Assembly (NCBI GenBank): GCA_938005345.1
Contig: CALLNG010000042.1
Location: 1-5,627 of the forward strand
Direction of reading: 5' to 3'
Length of the DNA stretch: 5,627 bases
DNA from: an uncultured Clostridia bacterium
Lineage (GTDB): Bacteria; Bacillota; Clostridia; RUG12999
The notes under the pieces were generated by a model that did no database searches, was not told where the DNA came from, and worked only from the letters and a program-made list of their open reading frames with translations. The stretch's first letter is position 1. Each line of letters starts with the position of its first letter. Position numbers and translations under genes: made by a program. Below, one piece after another: positions 1-5,627 of the stretch.

Positions 1-113
1 ACCAAATGACCAGCGCTGGTATTATCAATGGTATGGGTGACAACATGTTTGTACCGCAGGGAAATGCGACCAGAGCGCAGGCTGCAAAAGTCATTTATGA
101 TGTGCTTTATTAA
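1..113 (+). CDS. SLH-domain protein, C-terminal end (partial, 5' end outside window)
   Basis: The open frame enters at base 3 and ends at TAA 111-113, leaving 36 codons. The residues read as the second half of an S-layer homology repeat: a hydrophobic-Gly segment (AGIINGMGDN), the turn (MFVPQGNATRAQAAK) with a TRAQ version of the conserved TRAE motif, and the closing helix (KVIYDVLY). SLH repeats bind pyruvylated secondary cell-wall polymer and hold surface proteins on the Gram-positive wall, so this protein probably acts at the cell surface. The repeat is the very C-terminus, so this protein carries at least one SLH repeat at its C-terminal end, unlike the large SLH protein downstream. What the rest of it does cannot be seen. 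A strong terminator follows about 40 bases after the stop. Confidence 0.88.
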   Translation, partial: QMTSAGIINGMGDNMFVPQGNATRAQAAKVIYDVLY

Positions 114-152
114 GCAGAGAAGCGGAAAAACGATGTTTTGAAAAGAGAAAGA

Positions 153-183
153 GCTCCGGACACTACTGTCCGGAGCCCTTTTT
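153..183 (+). terminator. Intrinsic terminator of the upstream SLH gene
   Basis: A perfect 9-bp GC-rich stem, GCTCCGGAC (153-161) with GTCCGGAGC (168-176), closes a 6-base loop. It is followed by CC and a run of five T (179-183). It lies 40 bases past the SLH stop codon and probably isolates htrA from upstream transcription. Confidence 0.93.
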
Positions 184-333
184 ACTTCTACTGAAAATAT
201 TTGAATGTGCAGATCAGTAAAGCGATATTTGGCGGCATGCTAGAGGAAAGCAAGGGGGAAAACAGTGCCGCTAACAGATGTTTGAACGAGTGAAATTGCC
301 GCCGTAAAAAAAATTATATTTATTATTGGTTAA
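184..333 (+). other. Gene-free region with inverted repeat, upstream of htrA promoter
   Basis: No convincing gene is present. GGCGGCA (231-237) is matched perfectly by TGCCGCC (297-303), giving a 7-bp stem around 59 bases. A third copy of the partner, TGCCGC (266-271), could pair with GCGGCA (232-237) instead, so two exclusive folds are possible. A small TGCT/AGCA hairpin (238-241 with 249-252) fits inside either. A run of A follows (306-313), so this is not a + strand terminator. The only ORF inside is 18 codons (237-293) with no ribosome binding site. It could be a small structured RNA, a protein-binding site, or decayed sequence. Confidence 0.4.
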
Positions 334-376
334 TTTACATATTGTTCATAATTTCGCAAAGAATATGCGTTATGAT
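334..376 (+). promoter_or_regulatory. Probable htrA promoter with upstream octamer-like repeats
   Basis: TATGAT (371-376) is a good -10 box, five of six matching TATAAT, and would start transcription near 383, giving a leader of about 35 bases before the ATG at 418. No good -35 box lies 16-18 bases upstream. Instead TTTACATA (334-341) and TGTTCATA (343-350) repeat with a 9-base period, roughly one DNA turn. A weak -35 next to phased repeats suggests an activator-dependent promoter. From memory, Bacillus subtilis htrA promoters carry comparable TTTTCAYA octamers used by the secretion-stress regulator CssR. The likeness is inference and no regulator gene is present here. Confidence 0.45.
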
Positions 377-404
377 ACATACATAAGATGAATCGAAAGA
401 AAAC

Positions 405-410
405 AGGAGG
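405..410 (+). promoter_or_regulatory. Ribosome binding site that fixes the htrA start
   Basis: AGGAGG lies 7 bases before ATG 418. The in-frame upstream ATG at 388 has no such site and would sit only about 5 bases after the predicted transcription start, so 418 is the better start. Confidence 0.85.
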
Positions 411-417
411 GATTCAT

Positions 418-1692
418 ATGGCAGACTTTAATGATTACAAATGGTACAGTGATGACTACGAAAAGAGCCAACAGGCACAGAAGGTAGAAACGGGTACCGC
501 CAATCATACGATATATACACAGACAGTGATACCCAACAAAAGGAAAAAAATGAAAGCATGGATTGCATCCATCGCAGGCATTATGGCAGCCGTTGTGTTA
601 GTTGGCGCTGGTGCAGTCGGTTATAAGTATTGGGGCAGCGGGCAAACATCACCGCAAAACGACACAACAAACATTTTAGCTACAGATCCAAACACTTCAT
701 TTCACTTTGAACAGCTGACAGATGGGGAACGGACCGCAATGAGCGTGGTCGATATTGCAAAGGAAGTTGGTCCGGCAGTTGTCGGAATCACCAATAAAGC
801 GCAGGTTCAATCCATCTTTGGTATCAGCCAGCAGGAAGGGACCGGTTCGGGAATTATCATTAGTTCCGATGGATATATCGTAACAAATAACCACGTAATT
901 GAAAATGCCCAGGAATTAACGGTACAGCTTAATACAGGTGAGGAATATACAGCAAAATTAGTTGGCGCAGATTCACAGACGGATTTGGCAGTGATAAAGA
1001 TTGATCCGAAGGAAACACTCACTGTTGCAAATTTAGGAGAAAGTGCAAAACTGCAAGTGGGAGAATTGGCAGTGGCAATCGGGAATCCGTTAGGAAATGA
1101 ATTGGCTGGAACCGTGACGGTTGGGATAATCAGTGCGGTAAACCGGACGATTCAGACTGATAGTAACGATCCAAACAGCACTATGACGTTGCTTCAGACC
1201 GATGCGGCCATTAACCCAGGAAATTCTGGCGGAGCGTTAGTTAATGCATATGGAGAAGTTGTTGGTATTAATAATATGAAATATGCAGGTGAAGATGTTG
1301 AGGGCATCGGATTTGCTATTCCGATTGATGCAGCAAAACCCATTATCAATGACTTGATTGAAAGCGGTTATGTCAAAGGCCGTCCGCAAATTGGTATTAC
1401 CGTACAGGAAGTAACAGCGGACATTGCATTCCGAAATAATTTACCGGTTGGGCTTTATGTAGCGCAGGTAACGTCAATGGGTCCAGCAGATAGAGCGGGT
1501 ATGCAGCGTGGCGATGTTATCACAGCGGTCAATGGCAAAACAATTGAAACCATGCAGGAACTCACGGATATTAAGAACAATTCTAAAGTTGGAGATGTTC
1601 TAACATTCACAGTAGAACGTGACGGTAAAAAGTTAGATATTGCGGTAACGCTGCAAGAGGATAAATCAAGAGCAACTGTACCGCAAAGTTAA
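418..1692 (+). CDS. htrA: HtrA/DegP-family membrane-anchored serine protease with one PDZ domain
   Basis: A 424-residue surface protease of the S1C (trypsin-like) family that degrades or refolds misfolded exported proteins. Numbered from ATG 418, the layout is: a charged cytoplasmic tail of about 46 residues, a basic stop (KRKK) and one membrane helix at about 48-70, a polar linker, the protease domain at about 105-315, and a PDZ domain at about 321-412. The triad is complete: His159 in TNNHVI, Asp189 in SQTDLAV, Ser270 in NPGNSGGAL. The IGNPLG segment (221-226) and the PDZ peptide-binding loop around IGIT (325-328) are also typical. The length fits single-PDZ Gram-positive HtrA proteins. An in-frame ATG at 388 would add 10 residues, but AGGAGG sits 7 bases before 418. 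The gene has its own promoter and terminator and lies between two SLH genes, fitting quality control of surface proteins. The paralogue name (htrA, htrB, degP) cannot be settled here. Confidence 0.96.
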   Translation: MADFNDYKWYSDDYEKSQQAQKVETGTANHTIYTQTVIPNKRKKMKAWIASIAGIMAAVVLVGAGAVGYKYWGSGQTSPQNDTTNILATDPNTSFHFEQLTDGERTAMSVVDIAKEVGPAVVGITNKAQVQSIFGISQQEGTGSGIIISSDGYIVTNNHVIENAQELTVQLNTGEEYTAKLVGADSQTDLAVIKIDPKETLTVANLGESAKLQVGELAVAIGNPLGNELAGTVTVGIISAVNRTIQTDSNDPNSTMTLLQTDAAINPGNSGGALVNAYGEVVGINNMKYAGEDVEGIGFAIPIDAAKPIINDLIESGYVKGRPQIGITVQEVTADIAFRNNLPVGLYVAQVTSMGPADRAGMQRGDVITAVNGKTIETMQELTDIKNNSKVGDVLTFTVERDGKKLDIAVTLQEDKSRATVPQS

Positions 1693-1721
1693 TTTAGCTC
1701 CCCCAATTTTTAATATATATA

Positions 1722-1753
1722 GGTTCAGCAGGGTCCCCTTTTTCCTGCTGGCC
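1722..1753 (+). terminator. Hairpin after htrA, without a following T run
   Basis: CAGCAGG (1726-1732) pairs perfectly with CCTGCTG (1744-1750) across an 11-base C/T-rich loop, and flanking GG/CC (1722-1723 with 1752-1753) may extend it past a small bulge. The T run is in the loop rather than after the stem, so it would terminate poorly alone. It may protect the 3' end or assist the next hairpin. Confidence 0.4.
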
Positions 1754-1756
1754 GCC

Positions 1757-1790
1757 AAAATGCACAGCCCCTTTTCGGACTGTGCATTTT
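1757..1790 (+). terminator. Intrinsic terminator of htrA, possibly bidirectional
   Basis: A perfect 11-bp stem pairs AAAATGCACAG (1757-1767) with CTGTGCATTTT (1780-1790), and CC (1769-1770) with GG (1777-1778) may extend it inward. The A run on the left and T run on the right belong to the stem, so it could act on either strand. The T run is only four bases, so strength is uncertain. It lies 65 bases past the htrA stop. Confidence 0.75.
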
Positions 1791-1876
1791 GCGTATAGCA
1801 ACAAAATAAGAGATTTAACGCATGTCAAACGCTATGGGACAAACCATTCTAACATCAAGGAGAAGGAGGGAAGCGC

Positions 1877-1903
1877 ATGGATATAAAGAGGGGCAGACAC
1901 TAG
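1877..1903 (+). CDS. Possible 8-residue leader peptide with strong ribosome binding site
   Basis: ATG 1877 opens an 8-codon frame (MDIKRGRH, then TAG). It is preceded by AGGAGGG (1864-1870) at 6 bases' spacing, with further AGGAG directly upstream (1859-1863). This is as good a ribosome binding site as that of htrA and better than that of the large SLH gene it precedes. Three of the eight residues are Lys or Arg. It may be a real leader peptide, the start of a gene cut short by a stop, or a chance site in purine-rich DNA. No family is recognised. Confidence 0.2.
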   Translation: MDIKRGRH

Positions 1904-2042
1904 AAATACGCTTAGATAAAGAAGAAAAACTGTTTCGGCAACCGGTATATACAGCGCAATAAGGTCATAGGATGAAAAAGGGAGCCAGTATCAGGGAACT
2001 TTTCATGGAAAAATACGTCTAAAACAATGTAACGCGGTACAA

Positions 2043-2048
2043 AAAGGA
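2043..2048 (+). promoter_or_regulatory. Ribosome binding site for an alternative SLH-protein start at 2056
   Basis: AAAGGA lies 7 bases before ATG 2056, which is in frame with ATG 2098 and would add 14 mostly polar and basic residues. The competing site for 2098 is AAAGGG (2083-2088) at 9 bases. Site strength slightly favours 2056; the compact signal peptide favours 2098. Confidence 0.4.
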
Positions 2049-2097
2049 AAATAATATGGAACGAAAAAGGAATCTGAAGCAGAAAGGGATGAATCAT

Positions 2098-5000
2098 ATG
2101 AAACGAATACTAGCAACCGTATTGTCTCTCCTAATGTGCTTTGGCACAATGCAAGGGATTTATGCTTACGATGATGTATCCGCCGATGCCAGCTATGGAG
2201 AGGCAGTGGAAGTGTTATCAGCACTAGATATTTTAGAAGGAGACGGAGATGGAACATTTCGTCCGGATGATACGATAACGAGAGCAGAATTTGCGGCAGT
2301 CATTTGCCGGGCGCTTGGACTCGGCGATGCAGCAAATGGCCTTGGAGGAACAACAGATTATTATGATGTGCCTCAGGGGCACTGGGCAACGGGATATATT
2401 AACATGGCAACGCAGCAAGGCGTTATCAATGGTGACCCGGAGGGAACCTTCCGGCCGGAGGATCCAGTATTGTACGAAGAAGCGGTTAAAATGGTCGTAG
2501 CTGCACTGGGGTATACGCCAGCTGCTATCCAACAGGGCGCTTATCCGACAGGATATATTGCTGTTGCATCAAAAGAAAATATTCTGAAAAATGTCAACGG
2601 CAGCACGGGCAATCCTGCACCGCGTTCAATGGTTGCACAAATGACCTTCAACGCGCTGGAAGTCCCGATTATGGCGCAGACGAGTTTTTCCCAAGGATAT
2701 ACGCCTTATGTTACATATGAAACCACAGACCGTATGTTGTTAGATAATCTGGATGTAGAGAAAATGGAAGGTACGGTAGTACAAGTGCCAGGTTCCACTA
2801 CAAACCGGACGCAAAAGGATGAAATTACTTTTGATGTAGATAGACGGTATGAATATATCAACGGCAACCGTGTGTACTATAATATTGAAAATTTCAACCA
2901 GAGCATGAATGTGGGCGAAACGAACGCAGCTGATTACCTGGAAACTTATTGCAGTGTATATGTGCGTGGCATGGATGATGATGAGCCTGTTATCATTGCC
3001 ATCTATCCGAAAAACGGAAAGACGACATTCTTTGAAATTCAAGATGTAGATTTGAATACGGCAAAGCTGGATGAATTGACAACACGCGGCAGATTATACT
3101 ATTATGATGACAGTTATGCCTCATCGCGGGAACAAAGTGTTTATTTAGACACATCGGCTTTGACCTATTACTATAATGGTACCAAAGAAGTCGGCGCTAC
3201 AATAGTGGATGTACAAACCGCACTAACAAAGGGAATCAACGGTCTGATCCGTCTGATTAACAATGATTCGGATTCCGAATATGATGTAGTTTTTATTTAT
3301 GATTATACTGATATTGTAGTAGAAGATGTGAATCTTGATAATTACCGTGTGATGGGCAAGGACAACATGGGAAGTTTGTACCTGGATGATACAGACCCTG
3401 AAGCGAATTTTATCATTGAAAAGAATGGAAAAGAAATTTCACTCAGCGATATTCGCAAAGATGATGTCCTTAGTTACTATGGACGGGTGGAAGACCGGAG
3501 ACTGCTTTCTGGGAAAGTAATTGTTTCGCCTAACAGTGTAGTGGAGGGAACCATTACTGCATATGCGTCAGATGACCGCAGCGTGGAAATTGATTATGAA
3601 GCGTTTGAATATAAACCGGAAAACTTTACGGACAGCGATTTTAGAGTCGGAAATACGGGACTCTTCTATCTAAACTTCCGCAACATTATTATTGCCTCTG
3701 ACACGAATGTGATGCTGTCCAATACAAAATTTGGATTTATCACCAAGATTGGAACGTCGGGCAATTTAAGTTCTTCTTTGAGTGCGGTCATGCTGACAGC
3801 GGACGGTAATTGGGTAGAATACCAATTTGCAAACAATATTATTGTCAATGGTTCTGACAATTCGATTGATGCAACTTCTCTCATGCAAGACAGCGTATGG
3901 GAACGGTACAAACCGTCTGACTGGAATTGCACAGAACCGGTTACCAATGTACGCAAAGTGTACTCTCTGGTAACATATACCATGGATTCCAGTAACAGAA
4001 TCAAACGAATCAACTTTGACTTGACAGACCCGAATGTTACAGGTGATGACTATCAGTACCGGACATTTGATAGCACCTACAATGCTAATACGCAAAGTCT
4101 AGGCGGTATTTATACAACCGGTAGCACATTAGTATTTGATGTGCCGGAAGACCGGTACAATGCAAGTGAAGATGACATCGTTCTTGGCAAAGCAGACGCA
4201 TTGATTGACGACATGGCTTATTCAGGCAGCGCATTTATCGATAGAGACAGCAGAGAAGCAATGGCGATTGTGGGAAGTAATTTGGTGGGCAATATCAATT
4301 ATGCACAGCCTGTCATGGTGGTCAGCGGCGTGAAACGGGTAGCCAGCGATGATGGAGAAATCATTGCACTCAGTGGCTATCAAGATGGAGAATCCATAAG
4401 TGATTTGCGCTATGAAACATCAGAAATTACCATTCATAATGAAACGGGAATCAGCGGTGTAAGTGGTATCGAAAAAGGTGATGTTATTTCGTATACGACA
4501 TTGCCGAATGGACGGATTAAAGATGCGAGCATTCTTTTCCGGCCGACGACCATGATTGAGCAAGACATGGTGATCAACCGCAATACCCCAAGTGGCGCAA
4601 TTACCTATTTTGCACCGGAAAACGATTCCGCAGATACGACTTTCCTCTATGGGTTGGTTCGTAAGATTAGCGGCAGAAGAGTCGACCTCTCTTTTGATGA
4701 TACCTACGAGGAGATAGAATCCTATGCAACCGCATCGGATGTTAACGTTGTAAAATATGATGGTATTAATTACTCCAATGCCCGTGTGACGCTATCAGAT
4801 TTGGCCGATATAGATACAGACCGGGATGCGGACAATTCACCTGCCAGCGATAGCGGAGAATTTATCTTTGCTCGTGCAGAGGACGAATTGATTCAGGATA
4901 TTGTAATTGTGAAACGTGACGACCGTTACCGTGACGATGGTGCATCGACCATCAAATCTAATGATGCAACATTAACCAATATTACGGTTGAGGGAGCAAC

Positions 5001-5627
5001 ACTTAATGAAACCTTCTCACCAAAGGTAACAGAATATACAGCAACGGTGGAAAATGAAGTGGAAACCGTATCGGTTGGCGCAGCGGCAAACCATACCAAA
5101 GCAGTCATCACTGGTACAGGGGAAGTCAACCTGACAGTAGGAGAAAATAATATTCCAATTACAGTGAAGGCTGAAGATGGTACGACAATGGCTTACACAT
5201 TGGTTATCACAAGAAAACCGTCTAGCAATGCCAATTTGAGTGCAATTAACGTCAGCACCGGAGTGCTTGCGCCAACATTCGAAAGCGATGTTCTTCACTA
5301 TACTTGGACCGTGAGCAATGCGATGGGAATCCAAATTACAGGGCAGGCAGTAAATGAAGGTGCAAACGTCGTTGTGACAAACGAAATGGTGGAAGACAAA
5401 GTATATTACCAGATTCAAGTGACAGCGCAAGATGGCGAGACGACAAAAATATATCGGGTAGAATTGGTGGTGGACGCTGCGGCAATACCACAGGAGCCCA
5501 CACCAACGCCAACGGCGACACCAACCCCAACTCCGATTATTATTATTAACCCAACAGCAATGCCAACGGCGGCACCGACAGCAACGCCAACGGCGACACC
5601 GACAGCAACGCCAACGGCGACACCGAC
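2098..5627 (+). CDS. Large secreted SLH-anchored surface protein with cadherin-like domains (partial, 3' end outside window)
   Basis: The frame stays open for 1176 codons to the window end. From ATG 2098: a signal peptide at 1-23 (basic MKR, hydrophobic core, likely cut after GIYA); three SLH repeats at about 24-76, 88-141 and 149-192, the first with a classical FRPDDTITRAEF turn and the others diverged; then about 740 residues (200-940), rich in Asp, Asn, Tyr and Thr, resembling repeated beta modules. Two cadherin-like beta-sandwich domains (PF12733 type) follow at about 955-1039 and 1042-1125, each with NATL/NANL at the start, a YTATV/YTWTV core and a closing strand after GTTMAYTL or GETTKIYRV. 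A Pro-Thr-Ala linker from 1131 runs off the window. The N-terminal SLH repeats should tether the protein to cell-wall polymer with the remainder projecting outward; no catalytic motif is visible. ATG 2056, with a fair ribosome binding site, would add 14 residues. Function is unknown; S-layer or adhesion-like structural roles are inferred. Confidence 0.95.
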   Translation, partial: MKRILATVLSLLMCFGTMQGIYAYDDVSADASYGEAVEVLSALDILEGDGDGTFRPDDTITRAEFAAVICRALGLGDAANGLGGTTDYYDVPQGHWATGYINMATQQGVINGDPEGTFRPEDPVLYEEAVKMVVAALGYTPAAIQQGAYPTGYIAVASKENILKNVNGSTGNPAPRSMVAQMTFNALEVPIMAQTSFSQGYTPYVTYETTDRMLLDNLDVEKMEGTVVQVPGSTTNRTQKDEITFDVDRRYEYINGNRVYYNIENFNQSMNVGETNAADYLETYCSVYVRGMDDDEPVIIAIYPKNGKTTFFEIQDVDLNTAKLDELTTRGRLYYYDDSYASSREQSVYLDTSALTYYYNGTKEVGATIVDVQTALTKGINGLIRLINNDSDSEYDVVFIYDYTDIVVEDVNLDNYRVMGKDNMGSLYLDDTDPEANFIIEKNGKEISLSDIRKDDVLSYYGRVEDRRLLSGKVIVSPNSVVEGTITAYASDDRSVEIDYEAFEYKPENFTDSDFRVGNTGLFYLNFRNIIIASDTNVMLSNTKFGFITKIGTSGNLSSSLSAVMLTADGNWVEYQFANNIIVNGSDNSIDATSLMQDSVWERYKPSDWNCTEPVTNVRKVYSLVTYTMDSSNRIKRINFDLTDPNVTGDDYQYRTFDSTYNANTQSLGGIYTTGSTLVFDVPEDRYNASEDDIVLGKADALIDDMAYSGSAFIDRDSREAMAIVGSNLVGNINYAQPVMVVSGVKRVASDDGEIIALSGYQDGESISDLRYETSEITIHNETGISGVSGIEKGDVISYTTLPNGRIKDASILFRPTTMIEQDMVINRNTPSGAITYFAPENDSADTTFLYGLVRKISGRRVDLSFDDTYEEIESYATASDVNVVKYDGINYSNARVTLSDLADIDTDRDADNSPASDSGEFIFARAEDELIQDIVIVKRDDRYRDDGASTIKSNDATLTNITVEGATLNETFSPKVTEYTATVENEVETVSVGAAANHTKAVITGTGEVNLTVGENNIPITVKAEDGTTMAYTLVITRKPSSNANLSAINVSTGVLAPTFESDVLHYTWTVSNAMGIQITGQAVNEGANVVVTNEMVEDKVYYQIQVTAQDGETTKIYRVELVVDAAAIPQEPTPTPTATPTPTPIIIINPTAMPTAAPTATPTATPTATPTATP
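5563..5627 (+). repeat. 24-bp tandem repeat encoding a Pro-Thr-Ala linker, running off the window
   Basis: Copies start at 5563, 5587 and 5611 (the last cut at 17 bases). Each is 24 bases, or eight codons reading P-T-A-T-P-T-A-T. The first copy differs by GCA for ACA (5572-5574), giving Ala for Thr. The unit is a multiple of three, so gain or loss of copies keeps the frame. Related but less regular Pro-Thr codons begin at about 5497. Pro-Thr-rich segments of surface proteins are usually extended and often O-glycosylated. Confidence 0.92.

Larger units (their letters stand above)
1791..2055 (+). other. Region between htrA and the large SLH gene; possible long leader
   Basis: No conventional gene or clear -35/-10 pair was found, although the large SLH gene must be transcribed from here or from read-through. 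The region is purine-rich from about 1856. It holds three short + strand ORFs: 46 codons (1822-1962, no good ribosome binding site), 8 codons (1877-1903, very strong site) and 16 codons (1972-2022, moderate AAGG site 7 bases upstream). They are in different frames or separated by stops and match no family I recognise. A leader with small upstream ORFs or the remains of a decayed gene would both fit. Confidence 0.35.

Noticed and set aside
9..20. Perfect 12-base palindrome ACCAGCGCTGGT
   Set aside because: It lies inside the coding end of the SLH gene and reads as ordinary SLH codons; a single short palindrome is expected by chance.
237..303. Words shared with RNase P RNA (GAGGAAAG, AGTGCC, TTGCCGCC)
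   Set aside because: The region is under 80 bases while RNase P RNA is about 350-400, and the order and pairing of conserved regions do not fit.
697..1022. Two minus-strand ORFs across the htrA protease domain
   Set aside because: They are antisense to well-conserved htrA codons, lack recognisable domains and have no supporting ribosome binding sites.
1816..1860. Strings resembling a c-di-GMP-I (GEMM) riboswitch (GTCAAACG ... GGGACAAACC)
   Set aside because: The pieces lack the expected stems and the rest of the conserved core, so the likeness is only in short words.
1822..1962. 46-codon + strand ORF upstream of the SLH gene
   Set aside because: It has no good ribosome binding site and no family resemblance, and it overlaps the strong site for the 8-codon ORF in another frame; too weak to call as a gene.
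2003..5530. Several minus-strand ORFs and one + strand ORF (2291-2500) across the large SLH gene
   Set aside because: The long SLH frame with signal peptide and recognisable domains explains this DNA; the others are low-complexity or cysteine-rich shadow translations.

Overview
The window comes from a Gram-positive bacterium of the Bacillota, most likely an anaerobic Clostridia lineage. Four things point there: S-layer homology (SLH) proteins, a membrane-anchored HtrA with one PDZ domain, AGGAGG-type ribosome binding sites with ATG starts, and moderate to low GC with AT-rich promoters. A genus cannot be named from the sequence alone.

Layout, all genes on the + strand: (1) the last 36 codons of an SLH-domain protein (to 113), closed by a strong intrinsic terminator (153-183); (2) a gene-free stretch of about 300 bases holding an inverted repeat (231-303) and then the probable htrA promoter (-10 at 371-376); (3) an HtrA/DegP-type serine protease (418-1692) with a complete His-Asp-Ser triad, followed by two hairpins, the second a good intrinsic terminator (1757-1790); (4) a roughly 300-base region without a convincing gene but with a very strong Shine-Dalgarno sequence in front of an 8-codon ORF; (5) a large secreted SLH protein (2098 to beyond the window end, at least 1176 residues). 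Its order is signal peptide, three N-terminal SLH repeats, about 740 residues of repeated beta-rich modules, two cadherin-like beta-sandwich domains, and a Pro-Thr-Ala linker encoded by a 24-bp tandem repeat that runs off the window.

The common theme is the cell envelope. The two SLH proteins should be exported and bound non-covalently to secondary cell-wall polymer. HtrA, anchored in the membrane with its protease domain outside, is the expected quality-control protease for proteins leaving the Sec pathway. Terminators between the genes suggest separate transcription units, so the link is one of neighbourhood and probable function, not a shared operon. No mobile element, tRNA, rRNA or CRISPR array was seen. 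The least ordinary features are the modular middle of the large SLH protein, the repeat-encoded linker at the window edge, and the two intergenic regions with unexplained structure.
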